NCBI RefSeq assembly: GCF_004769195.1
Contig: NZ_RQET01000009.1
Coordinates: 124,001-188,000, forward strand
Reading direction: 5' to 3'
Length of the DNA: 64,000 nucleotides
DNA from: Leptospira fletcheri
GTDB taxonomy: Bacteria; Spirochaetota; Leptospiria; Leptospirales; Leptospiraceae
Below, piece by piece: positions 28,881 to 36,877 of this stretch. Every line of letters starts with the position of its first letter. Positions within the stretch are counted from its first letter, which is position 1. The translations under genes were made by a program, and so were the position numbers. The notes under the pieces were generated by a model, which was not told where the DNA came from, ran no database searches, and worked only from the letters and a program-made list of their open reading frames with translations.

Positions 28881-29510
28881 ATGATCTATATCGTATATCC
28901 GATTCTTTGCCTCTTTCACTTATTCGTCGCGAACCAATGGCCTGATCTTTTCCTTTTGCATCTCGGATCCAAAATTCTTCCGATTCTCGTATTGGTCTGG
29001 GATTTTAGTGCCGACGCTCGTTGGCAAGGTAGAAGCGGGATGTGGATCGGTTGTGGACTCGTATTTTCCGCGATCGGTGATGCGATTTTAGGTTTCCCTC
29101 CGGAGTATTTCGTTTTCGGTCTGGGAAGTTTTTTACTCGCTCAACTTTCTTATGCCTGGGGATTTTCCGTCGGAAACCCCGTCCAATTGATCCGGCTTCT
29201 CCCTTTTCTGGTTTTTGGCGGAGGGTTTTCCTACTGGCTTTTTCCCTCCGTTCCGGAAGCGTTACGAATTCCCGTAGCGATTTATATTATAGCGATCGTT
29301 GCTATGGGTTGGCGGGCCGCCTCCCGAGCCTGCGAAAAGTTCGATCTTTGGTTGGGGATCGCCGGAGCGATATTTTTCATTCTCTCGGACTCTCTCATCG
29401 CTTTAGGACGTTTTACGGAAATCCGTCTGCCTTCTCACGGAGCTTGGATCATGAGCACCTATTATCTCGCCCAGTTTTTAATTTACGTTTCCACGGAAGA
29501 AGAAAGCTGA
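28881..29510 (+). CDS. YhhN/TMEM86-family membrane protein (lysoplasmalogenase-like)
   Basis: The ATG at 28881, with GGAGG directly upstream, gives 209 residues with about eight hydrophobic helices. Family motifs visible are HLGSKILPILVLVW, GLVFSAIGDAILGFP and FFILSDSLIAL with conserved Asp residues. Mammalian TMEM86 proteins hydrolyse lysoplasmalogens. Bacterial members may have a similar lipid-hydrolase role, which is not demonstrated here. It is divergent from the TerC gene. Confidence 0.78.
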   Translation: MIYIVYPILCLFHLFVANQWPDLFLLHLGSKILPILVLVWDFSADARWQGRSGMWIGCGLVFSAIGDAILGFPPEYFVFGLGSFLLAQLSYAWGFSVGNPVQLIRLLPFLVFGGGFSYWLFPSVPEALRIPVAIYIIAIVAMGWRAASRACEKFDLWLGIAGAIFFILSDSLIALGRFTEIRLPSHGAWIMSTYYLAQFLIYVSTEEES

Positions 29511-29579
29511 TCCGAAATCGAAAAATTAGTATTGAATGCTTCCGAAATTTTTTCTAGAATTAGCAACCGGAGTAAACAG

Positions 29580-30326
29580 ATGAGTATCAAACCCCTTAAA
29601 GAAACTACTTTCCTCGAAGCCGTTGCGGCCGCGATCCAGCACGAGAAGGACTACTTCGAGTTTTATATGGATACGTACGAAAAACTCCCGCCAGGTCGCA
29701 CAAGGGAGTTGTTCGAAAAACTCGCGGAAGAAGTGGACGATCATATCAAATTCATCACGGAAATCTACGAAGATGCGGAAGGAGCCGAATTGCCGAACCT
29801 AAAGCAACTTACGGCCATCCATAAATTCCATCAGACTACGATTCAGAAATTAATGAACAAGGTGGAGCGCACCATCACCGGTTCGGGTTCCAGAGACGCT
29901 CACGAGGCGCTGGAACTGGCTATCCGAGAGGCGGAAAACTCGGTGGCTTTCTACGAGAAGTTGACCACCAAATTCTCGGATCCGAATATCAAACTTTTGT
30001 TTACTAAGTTGATGGAATATAGCCAGAACTACCAATCCCTTCTCGAAGCGGAATTGAACGCTCTGGATCAGACTCATTCGGGACGGGGCGCCTTTTTTTG
30101 GGACGAGCAAGCCGAGGAAGTGGCAAAGGCGGTGGACCAGCCGGTAAAGGGAACGAAGTCCGTTAAATCCGTCGGACAGAAAAAAGGCGCCGCAAAGAAA
30201 GCTTCTAAAAAAGCCGCACCTAAAAAGCCTTCGGCCAAAAAGAAATCCGCTCCGGCGGCAAAGAAAAAGACGGTCGCAAAAAAAGCTTCTCCCAAGAAGA
30301 AAGCTGCCGCAAAGAAAAAACGTTAG
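29580..30326 (+). CDS. Ferritin-like (rubrerythrin-like) protein with histone H1-like Lys/Ala tail
   Basis: The ATG at 29580 (CGGAG eight bases upstream) gives 248 residues. Residues 8-160 form a four-helix ferritin-like domain built as two similar helix pairs: AAAIQHEKDYFEFY with AEEVDDHIKFI, then AIREAENSVAFYEKL with LMEYSQNYQSLLE. Probable metal ligands are Glu22, Glu50/His55, Glu119 and Glu146. The second His position appears to be Tyr151, so the di-iron site may be incomplete. Residues 190-248 are a disordered tail with about 40 percent Lys plus Ala, Ser and Pro, like bacterial histone H1-type proteins. The tail suggests DNA binding, perhaps iron/oxidant protection at the nucleoid (inference). 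A strong terminator follows. Confidence 0.78.
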   Translation: MSIKPLKETTFLEAVAAAIQHEKDYFEFYMDTYEKLPPGRTRELFEKLAEEVDDHIKFITEIYEDAEGAELPNLKQLTAIHKFHQTTIQKLMNKVERTITGSGSRDAHEALELAIREAENSVAFYEKLTTKFSDPNIKLLFTKLMEYSQNYQSLLEAELNALDQTHSGRGAFFWDEQAEEVAKAVDQPVKGTKSVKSVGQKKGAAKKASKKAAPKKPSAKKKSAPAAKKKTVAKKASPKKKAAAKKKR

Positions 30327-30344
30327 AACGACGGAACTAGGAAG

Positions 30345-30375
30345 CGGAGCCGGGAATCTTTCCCGACTCCGTTTT
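30345..30375 (+). terminator. Rho-independent terminator after the ferritin-like gene
   Basis: CGGAG (30345-30349), one mismatch, CGGGAA (30351-30356), loop TCT, TTCCCG (30360-30365), mismatch, CTCCG (30367-30371), then TTTT. This is a long GC-rich stem with a U-tract, 18 bases after the stop codon, on the coding strand. Confidence 0.8.
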
Positions 30376-30422
30376 AAAAAAGGGTTTTTCCTCCCGCACA
30401 CCTCTCTCAATCTGGACCCAAG

Positions 30423-31568
30423 ATGAAAACGAACGGCTCTCCGGATTGGTACCAAATCCAAGCTCTCTATCCCGTAAATCGGGAAATGATCTGGCTGAAT
30501 AATTGCGGCACCACGCCATGCAATACGGAAACGATCCATTGGGTGGAAGAATATCTCCGGGGATATGCGGCTCACGGCGGTCAGACGAATGTAAGACGTT
30601 ACGCGACGGTAAAACGAGCGATTCGTTCCATCCTCGCGGATTTATTGGGATGTTCTCCCGAGGAATTGAGCCTGATTCATCATACCAACGAAGGGATGAA
30701 TTTCCTTTCCTTAGGTCTCTCTTTGCAGGAGGGGGACCAGATCCTACTTTTGGAAAACGAATATCCTTCCAATATCTATCCTTGGGAACATTGGAAAGAG
30801 AAAGGAGTGGAAATTTCTTTCGTTCCCATGTCGGAAACTCCCGAGGGATTTCTGGAGAATCTGAAGAATTCCGTCACTGCTAGGACGAGATTGGTGAGCC
30901 TTTCCGCAGTCCATTGGTGTACGGGCATGCCCTTTCCTCTGGAGGAAATCGGTGCATTTTTGGATTCCAAAGGAATCGAGTTCGTTTTGGACGGAGCTCA
31001 GGGAGTGGGGTTGTTGCCGATCCGTCCCAAGGAGATGAAGATTTCCTACATGGCGTTTCCCGCATGGAAATGGTTGTTGGGACCCTTGGGCTTAGGTGTG
31101 CTTTATGTGGCCAAGGAAAAACTGAATACTCTCCGTTTTCCGTTCAAGGGCACGGGATCTGTGATCAATGACGAAGCGTATCTTCCGTACCGCGAAGAAC
31201 TAAAAGGAACCGACCGATACGAGATTTCGACGGCCAATTTTATCGACTGGGTTTATTTTCAGTCCACGTTGGAGATGTTGAGCGGGATAGGATTCCACAA
31301 TTCCATGGAGAGGATTTATGAACTCGCGGATTATTTGTCGGACGGACTCCGGGAGGCCGGCTGGAAACTTGCCTCGGATCATTTTCCGGATTTCAAGACG
31401 GGAATCGTCGTGGCGGAAAAACCGGGAGTCTCCTCGGAAGATACGGTAAACGAACTGAAAAAGAAAGGGATCATGTGTGCTCTTCGTTTGGGAAGAGTAC
31501 GGTTTTCCCCTCATATTTATATTTCCAAAGAGCAATTGGATAGAGTGTTGGATCTCCTGGAAGGGTAG
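30423..31568 (+). CDS. Class V aminotransferase (cysteine desulfurase/isopenicillin epimerase-like)
   Basis: The 381-residue PLP enzyme has the class V layout: WLNNCGTTPC near the N-terminus, LSLIHHTNEGMNFL, the PLP-ring Asp190 in FVLDGAQGVG, and the Schiff-base Lys216 in AFPAWKWLLGPLG. No cysteine in an exposed catalytic loop typical of SufS/IscS is obvious, so desulfurase activity is not assured. The closest style is the CsdA/isopenicillin-N-epimerase-like branch. The BASS transporter gene follows six bases later, so they are probably co-transcribed. The substrate is unknown. Confidence 0.8.
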   Translation: MKTNGSPDWYQIQALYPVNREMIWLNNCGTTPCNTETIHWVEEYLRGYAAHGGQTNVRRYATVKRAIRSILADLLGCSPEELSLIHHTNEGMNFLSLGLSLQEGDQILLLENEYPSNIYPWEHWKEKGVEISFVPMSETPEGFLENLKNSVTARTRLVSLSAVHWCTGMPFPLEEIGAFLDSKGIEFVLDGAQGVGLLPIRPKEMKISYMAFPAWKWLLGPLGLGVLYVAKEKLNTLRFPFKGTGSVINDEAYLPYREELKGTDRYEISTANFIDWVYFQSTLEMLSGIGFHNSMERIYELADYLSDGLREAGWKLASDHFPDFKTGIVVAEKPGVSSEDTVNELKKKGIMCALRLGRVRFSPHIYISKEQLDRVLDLLEG

Positions 31569-31574
31569 CATCTT

Positions 31575-32540
31575 TTGACGAAATTTCTAGAACGGGCAAC
31601 CTACCTTTTTCCCCTTTGGGTCATCCTCGGGGTATCTTTGAGTTGGATCCGGCCGACTTGGTTTGTCTGGTTCACGGGCCCATGGATTACGTACAGTCTC
31701 GGGCTCACCATGCTCGGAATGGGGATCACTTTGGTGCCGGAAGATTTCAAAAGGGTGTTCGAGACACCTCGGCCTGTGATCCTAGGTGTTGTTGGCCAAT
31801 ATACGATCATGCCCTTATCCGGATGGGGGATTGCGAACCTATTGGATCTTCCGTCTCCCTTAGCGACCGGTCTGATCTTGGTTTCCTGCTGCCCCGGGGG
31901 AGTCGCATCCAATGTAATCTCCTTTTTGGCTAAAGGAGACCTGGCACTTTCGGTTTCGATGACCGCTCTTTCCACGCTTCTTTCCGTGATTTTGACTCCT
32001 ACTTTAACTTTGTTATTAGCAGGAAACCGAATCGAGGCGAACTCCTTGGGACTTTTCTTGAATACATTCGAGGTGGTCATTTTCCCGGTCACTCTCGGAA
32101 TCTTATTGAACCGGTTTACGCCTAGATTCGCCGCTAAAATCAAAGTGATTTCCCCCCTTGTCGCGGTTCTCCTGATCACTCTGATCGTCGCATCCATCTT
32201 GGGCGCGGGAAGGAACGCGGTCCTTCAATCAGGATTTCCCCTTTTGTCTGCGGTTTTTTTACTACATGCGTCGGGATATTTTTTCGGCTACTGGCTGGCA
32301 AAATGGGGAACCGGGTCGGAGATCGTTTCCCGAACGGTGTCTATCGAAGTCGGAATGCAAAATAGCGGTTTGGGGGTGGTTTTGGCAAAAAACAATTTCT
32401 CCGATCCTTTGGTTGCGATTCCAGCGGCGCTTTCCAGTTTGATTCACTCCGTGATCGGAAGCGTTTTGGCCGCCATCTGGAGAAAAATTCCTAGGGTTTC
32501 CGAGAAGGAAATTTCAGAACTTCCTAGCGATCTTCCTTGA
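31575..32540 (+). CDS. Bile acid:sodium symporter (BASS) family transporter
   Basis: The 321-residue protein has about nine to ten transmembrane helices and the two family signatures: SCCPGGVASNVISFLAKGD and SIEVGMQNSGLGVVLA, which line the sodium and substrate site. It most resembles the bacterial YocS/PanS-type group that moves organic acids such as pantoate or keto acids. The start is TTG at 31575, six bases after the aminotransferase stop. The pairing may mean uptake or export of an amino/keto acid processed by that enzyme (inference). Confidence 0.87.
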   Translation: MTKFLERATYLFPLWVILGVSLSWIRPTWFVWFTGPWITYSLGLTMLGMGITLVPEDFKRVFETPRPVILGVVGQYTIMPLSGWGIANLLDLPSPLATGLILVSCCPGGVASNVISFLAKGDLALSVSMTALSTLLSVILTPTLTLLLAGNRIEANSLGLFLNTFEVVIFPVTLGILLNRFTPRFAAKIKVISPLVAVLLITLIVASILGAGRNAVLQSGFPLLSAVFLLHASGYFFGYWLAKWGTGSEIVSRTVSIEVGMQNSGLGVVLAKNNFSDPLVAIPAALSSLIHSVIGSVLAAIWRKIPRVSEKEISELPSDLP

Positions 32541-32665
32541 TTTTTCGGCTCATTTTTTTTTTATAGCATATGCAACCTACCGGACGTCTCGGATTTTTAG
32601 CCCTTAGGGTAGAAAAACCGTTCCGCCCGGAGAAATAGGTTAATTTTTGAACAGAGAAATCCGCC

Positions 32666-32818
32666 ATGAGAGAGATCATTAAACTTTCTTGCCAGGTATG
32701 TAAGAAGAACGCTTATTTCCAGACCAAGAATAAAAAGGCGAAATCCGAGAAATTGGTTACAAAAAAATTCTGTAAATTCTGCAGAGCGCACGTCGAACAT
32801 AAGGAATCCAAAGTTTAA
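32666..32818 (+). CDS. rpmG: Ribosomal protein L33
   Basis: A short frame encodes 50 residues beginning MREIIKLSCQVCKKNAYFQT and containing two CxxC pairs (CQVC at 9-12 and CKFC at 36-39), the zinc-ribbon form of L33. Length and the TKNKK and KKFCKFCRAHVEHKE segments match the family. L33 is part of the 50S subunit near the E site. It is followed 11 bases later by the DksA-like gene. The usual neighbours secE, nusG and tRNA-Trp are absent. Confidence 0.93.
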   Translation: MREIIKLSCQVCKKNAYFQTKNKKAKSEKLVTKKFCKFCRAHVEHKESKV

Positions 32819-32829
32819 TCGAGTAGGCG

Positions 32830-33282
32830 ATGGTCGCAAAAAAACAGGCATACGATAAGAAGGTCCTGGCTGAATTACAGGAATTACTGATAGAGAGAAA
32901 AAATTCTCTATTGGAAAAGTATGCCAAGTGGGAAGACAATAGTAAACCTTCCGGCTTAAAAGAAATGGGGGACATCGCCGACATTGCCTCCGAAATCAAC
33001 GAGGAAATGCTGAGTTCCGTTCTCACGGAGTCCGAGATCGACACGATCCGGGAAATCGATGCCGCACTAGAAAAAATCGAAGACGGCACGTACGGAATCT
33101 GCGAAGGTACTGGCAAAAAGATTCCCTTGGCCCGTTTGAAAGCCATCCCCTGGACGCGCTATACGGTGGAATACGCCGAAGCGGTTTCTAAGCACCGTGC
33201 TTCGGGCAAAAAAAGCCCCCTTTCTCCCACTCTAACAGGAACATATAAAATTCCCACCGACTTGGATTCTCTGGACGACTGA
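32830..33282 (+). CDS. DksA/TraR-family protein with reduced zinc finger
   Basis: The 150-residue protein has a long N-terminal helical hairpin (about 5-85), with DIADIASEINEEML near the coiled-coil turn, and a C-terminal DksA-type motif GTYGICEGTGKKIPLARLKAIPWTRY. The second Cys of the first pair is Thr and the second pair is absent, so only one of four zinc ligands remains, unlike DksA of E. coli but like cysteine-poor DksA variants. It would bind RNA polymerase through the secondary channel in the stringent response (inference). It is coupled to rpmG, fitting a ribosome-related regulon. Confidence 0.78.
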   Translation: MVAKKQAYDKKVLAELQELLIERKNSLLEKYAKWEDNSKPSGLKEMGDIADIASEINEEMLSSVLTESEIDTIREIDAALEKIEDGTYGICEGTGKKIPLARLKAIPWTRYTVEYAEAVSKHRASGKKSPLSPTLTGTYKIPTDLDSLDD

Positions 33283-33343
33283 GAATTTCCTTTTCTTATT
33301 TTTAGATTGAAATCTCCTGATTTTCCGGGAGCATTTCCATTTT

Positions 33344-35395
33344 GTGCCAAGCATATTCGCCCGTTTGAGGCCGCTTCGAACCCCTACGTTTTTAACACTG
33401 ATCTTAAGTGTTTTCCTTTCTTATTTCCTGCTTCGCTGGACTCTTCTGGTCCGAAATCCGGACACAAGCTTCGGGGTAGCCTGGCTCCAATTTATCGCCG
33501 GGCTTTTACCGAACCTTCATCATAGAAAATCTGGCCGAATTTTTACGGCCACATTTGCACTTCTTTCTCCCGGACTTCTTTTGGCGTCCGTAAACGGAAC
33601 CCTTTCTCTTTCCGCCTTGTTTGCGGGGGCAACGCTGGGAGTTTTCCTGCGCCAATACGTTTCCACTTTTTACGGGCATTCTTCCAACGAGGAAGATCCG
33701 TTACTCAGGTACTTTTATATCAATCGACCGTATAAGAATTCCTTGGAGTTCACTAAGAATCCGAAGGCGGGTCTTTTAGTCGCTCTCTTATTCCTGGTCT
33801 TGGAAAGATTGCTTGCTTATTTCGGAATTACTCCTTTTACGGAAGGCATTTTGCAGGATACGGAATTCGCTCCCGGGATCTCCTCTAAATACGCGTTCGC
33901 TCTTACCTTGGACGGGCTGGGTGCATGGCTTTCCGCTCTTCTTTATTTTTTGGCGGAAGAAACCAGTTCTCACGATACGGATCCTCCGGTAAAACAATGG
34001 AGGACCGGAATTCTAGCCGGCTTTACGGGAAGTCTGATTCTTGGAATGCTGCAGGCGATTTTTCCTGAAACGGATTTTCCGTTTAGTTCGGGGAACGCGC
34101 TTACATTCGGTGTTTCCGGATTCTTTTCCGATGCGGCAGCGTTCGGGATCGCGATGCCGATTTTAGCCGGCTATTTTCTATACTTCGTCCACAGCAGAAA
34201 CTGGAGGATCATTACTCGGATCGTTTTGACCTCTGCGATTTTGCTGCCCATGGCGATCGCGGGGAGGTTCCAGGGGCCCGGATTTTGGATCCTGACCATG
34301 CTCCAATCGATTGTTTGCACCGGGCTTTCCTACCAAGGCGGGATCAGAAGTCGGATCTGGAAATTCGCTTTTTTACCTGCTGTGCTTCTCGTTTCCGTCG
34401 GACTCTTTGTCGGAATGTATTTTCTGGGAGGTCAGGAATGGTCTCCTACCGCGTGGCATCTCTTTCACGATCATTGGGCCCAGGCCTGGGGGAAAGGCAA
34501 GGGGATCTCTAAATTTCTCGAATTGTCCTGGCGGGACGGCTGGATCCAAACCTTGTCCGCCTGGAATTGGTGGAAGGAGGCTCCTTTTTTCGGACACGGC
34601 TTCGGTAGCTTCGCCCTCAGATGGATCGAATTGGGACCGAAGGGATCCGTTCCCGCGTTGGGGCAACAGGATTTTTCCCTTAGTTCCCCGGTATTTTTGT
34701 TAAACGAAGGCGGCGTGACCTTCTTTTTATTGTTCTTCGTTTGGATCGGTTTTGAGTCCTTTTCCAGAGGAACCTATTGGACTCTGCTTCTTCTCGTCTT
34801 TCCGGTTTTCTTTTTTCTACCGTGGGTCGGGGCCGCCGGGAGTCTGGCATTTCTTCTCTTTTATATCCTGGGTTCTTCCGGCGCTTCCACAAGAACGTTC
34901 CCGAAATGGTGGATCATTCCGGTCTTCAATTTGGTTTGTCTCGTTTTCGGAATCGGAATCGCGATGAAAACGTTGGTTCGTCTTTCCGGACTTGCACAAG
35001 GGCCTGAATTCCGCTACGAAGAAAGGAAGACCTTCCAGCTTTCCGCAAAGGAAAAGAACGTTTCTAAGAACGGAGTGCGAGTCCATTCTTTCCGCTCCGG
35101 AACTTCTTGGGTCATCGGAGATAAGAATGCGGTGAATCTAAGAGTCCTGCTTCCGATCGATCCTAAGCCGGGGAAACCGGTTTATCTGAAGTGGGTGTTT
35201 TCGGACGAAAAAGGAATCGAGCTACAATCCAGAAGTACTCCCTTGCCTAACGTTTCCAATGCGATTTCCCTTACGGTTCCTTCCGGAGCCAAGGTTTTGA
35301 CGGGAAAGATCTTGCGGATGTCCTGGTTCGAAGCGGGCCCTTCCGAATTCCTGATTTCTACGGAAGATTTCGACGGACTAAACAGGATTCGCTGA
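33344..35395 (+). CDS. O-antigen ligase/polymerase-like membrane protein
   Basis: The 683-residue protein has about twelve hydrophobic helices in its first 540 residues, then a soluble C-terminal domain (about 550-683). The long periplasmic loop includes APFFGHGFGSFALRW, a motif style seen in Wzy/WaaL-like O-antigen polymerases and ligases. The C-terminal part contains RVLLPIDPKPGKPVYLKWVF and may be a beta-sandwich. The start is GTG at 33344 with GGGAG about 12 bases upstream. A role in surface glycan assembly fits the later glycan genes, but the exact reaction cannot be assigned. Confidence 0.65.
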   Translation: MPSIFARLRPLRTPTFLTLILSVFLSYFLLRWTLLVRNPDTSFGVAWLQFIAGLLPNLHHRKSGRIFTATFALLSPGLLLASVNGTLSLSALFAGATLGVFLRQYVSTFYGHSSNEEDPLLRYFYINRPYKNSLEFTKNPKAGLLVALLFLVLERLLAYFGITPFTEGILQDTEFAPGISSKYAFALTLDGLGAWLSALLYFLAEETSSHDTDPPVKQWRTGILAGFTGSLILGMLQAIFPETDFPFSSGNALTFGVSGFFSDAAAFGIAMPILAGYFLYFVHSRNWRIITRIVLTSAILLPMAIAGRFQGPGFWILTMLQSIVCTGLSYQGGIRSRIWKFAFLPAVLLVSVGLFVGMYFLGGQEWSPTAWHLFHDHWAQAWGKGKGISKFLELSWRDGWIQTLSAWNWWKEAPFFGHGFGSFALRWIELGPKGSVPALGQQDFSLSSPVFLLNEGGVTFFLLFFVWIGFESFSRGTYWTLLLLVFPVFFFLPWVGAAGSLAFLLFYILGSSGASTRTFPKWWIIPVFNLVCLVFGIGIAMKTLVRLSGLAQGPEFRYEERKTFQLSAKEKNVSKNGVRVHSFRSGTSWVIGDKNAVNLRVLLPIDPKPGKPVYLKWVFSDEKGIELQSRSTPLPNVSNAISLTVPSGAKVLTGKILRMSWFEAGPSEFLISTEDFDGLNRIR

Positions 35396-35411
35396 TTCCT
35401 TTCGGATGCCG

Positions 35412-35427
35412 GAGAAGGAATTTTCTC
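35412..35427. terminator. Small hairpin between convergent genes
   Basis: GAGAA (35412-35416), loop GGAATT, TTCTC (35423-35427), in the 36-base gap between the ends of the O-antigen-ligase-like gene and the PrsW gene. The stem is short, so termination is a weak inference. Confidence 0.3.
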
Positions 35428-35431
35428 TCCT

Positions 35432-36823
35432 TCAGGAATTCCGTTTTACGGAAACTCGAAGCGAGAGAATTGCGTCGAGCAAATTGCGGACCTGTTGCCG
35501 GGTTCGAACCAGCCATCTCCAAGCGACTAGGGACCATGGGATTTCCGGAAATCGAAATAGCGCTCCACCTTCGTGGTTCGGATCGTCCTGGCGGAAGTTC
35601 TTCCAAACCGGGACGGCTCGGATCGCCGGAAAATTTTTTCCCGCAATGTAAAACGAGACTTCGGTATCCTTTTCTAGGATAGGCTCTTGCGTGAGAGGAG
35701 AATAGAATCCTCTTCTGGAAAGAGAATAGGCCAGGGTAGGTTCTTCCTTGTCGGGAGGTCCGAGGGTTACGGAGAGGAAGAGCGGAACTTTCAGGATTCT
35801 TTCCTGAAAGAACGCCGGATTGATGAACCCGCGGAAGAGAAATAAAATTCCTAGCCAGGCAGGATATTCCATGAAGAGTGCGATGAATTGTAGAAAATCT
35901 ATATTCACCAGATAGAAAGGAATCAAGTGAGGCGCAAAGAGATAGAAGTTTAAGCAAAAAAGGGGAACGCCGAAAAGAAGAATGGCGATCAAAGTCCTTC
36001 CCGGAGAAAAAAGGCTTCTGAATAAGCGAACCGTTTCCACCCGTTCGAAATTCTGCGTTTTTCTCAGCCAGGAATCGTACCGAGTAAATTTCTGGATCAT
36101 GGAGTAGTCATCTAGGAACAGCCCCCCCGCCTGCATTAACTCGAATGGTAGGGAGACTTCGGCCTGCGCGATCAGAAATTCCAGGACCAGCAGGGTTGCG
36201 CCGAGAAGGAGGGGGATCCATAAGATTCCGGTCTCGCCGCCCGCTAAAAGTCTGTTGTAGAATGTGTGAAGCAGAACGGCTCCTAAGAACGCGGAAACAG
36301 CCTCCAATCCGGACAATGAAGCTTTTCTGATTTGAAAATTCCGTAAAAGAAAAAACCCCAAGATTCCGCCGGTAAACGCATGCAAAGGCAAGGAGGTCCC
36401 GGCTCTAAGCAATCCGGGCCAAAATTCCAGCTTAAAGGAATAGAAGACGTTTTCTATACAGCCGAAAGACGCGCCTAAGGTAAGTCCGAAATACAATCCG
36501 TCGGCTAGGTTGGAGCTGTTCTTCGTTTTCCGGAGATACCATATCGCTAAGAGGGCTTTCGCGCTTTCTTCCGGAAGGGCCCCCAGAAGGAAGGCCTGTA
36601 AAAAGGGACCTAGGTCCTTAAAGAAATCGAATACGAACGCTTCCCAAACCAAGGCGATTCCGGTCGCCACCATTCCGGAAAAAAAAGCGATGGTGGAGAC
36701 GAGCTTCCCTTGGCCGGAATAATAGGTGCGCTTATAGAAGTACCAATAGAACCAGGCAGCCGCCACCGCGGTTAAAGGTTTGAGCAGATCTATCGAAACG
36801 TTCATCGGTACAAAAAAAGGCAT
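35432..36823 (-). CDS. PrsW-family intramembrane protease
   Basis: The 463-residue protein has an N-terminal membrane domain of about eight helices with the PrsW signatures: ALPEESAKALLAIWYL (the Glu pair), SFGCIENVFYSF (second Glu) and LHAFTGGILGFF (His). PrsW proteases cleave membrane anti-sigma factors or similar targets inside the membrane. The last 200 residues form an additional domain that I do not recognise, with further hydrophobic helices and a C-terminal soluble part. The ATG at 36823 follows a GGGGG tract; a GTG three codons earlier and an ATG at 36805 are alternatives. No anti-sigma factor gene is adjacent. Confidence 0.85.
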   Translation of the reverse strand: MPFFVPMNVSIDLLKPLTAVAAAWFYWYFYKRTYYSGQGKLVSTIAFFSGMVATGIALVWEAFVFDFFKDLGPFLQAFLLGALPEESAKALLAIWYLRKTKNSSNLADGLYFGLTLGASFGCIENVFYSFKLEFWPGLLRAGTSLPLHAFTGGILGFFLLRNFQIRKASLSGLEAVSAFLGAVLLHTFYNRLLAGGETGILWIPLLLGATLLVLEFLIAQAEVSLPFELMQAGGLFLDDYSMIQKFTRYDSWLRKTQNFERVETVRLFRSLFSPGRTLIAILLFGVPLFCLNFYLFAPHLIPFYLVNIDFLQFIALFMEYPAWLGILFLFRGFINPAFFQERILKVPLFLSVTLGPPDKEEPTLAYSLSRRGFYSPLTQEPILEKDTEVSFYIAGKNFPAIRAVPVWKNFRQDDPNHEGGALFRFPEIPWSLVAWRWLVRTRQQVRNLLDAILSLRVSVKRNS

Positions 36824-36877
36824 CGCCCCCACTAGTATCGGACGATGCCTACCCGTTTCGTAAATCGAAGGAAATTC

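Noticed and set aside
35500..35511. GGGTTCGAACCA, resembling a tRNA T-loop
   Set aside because: It lies inside the PrsW-family coding sequence on the minus strand, and no acceptor or anticodon stems can be built around it.
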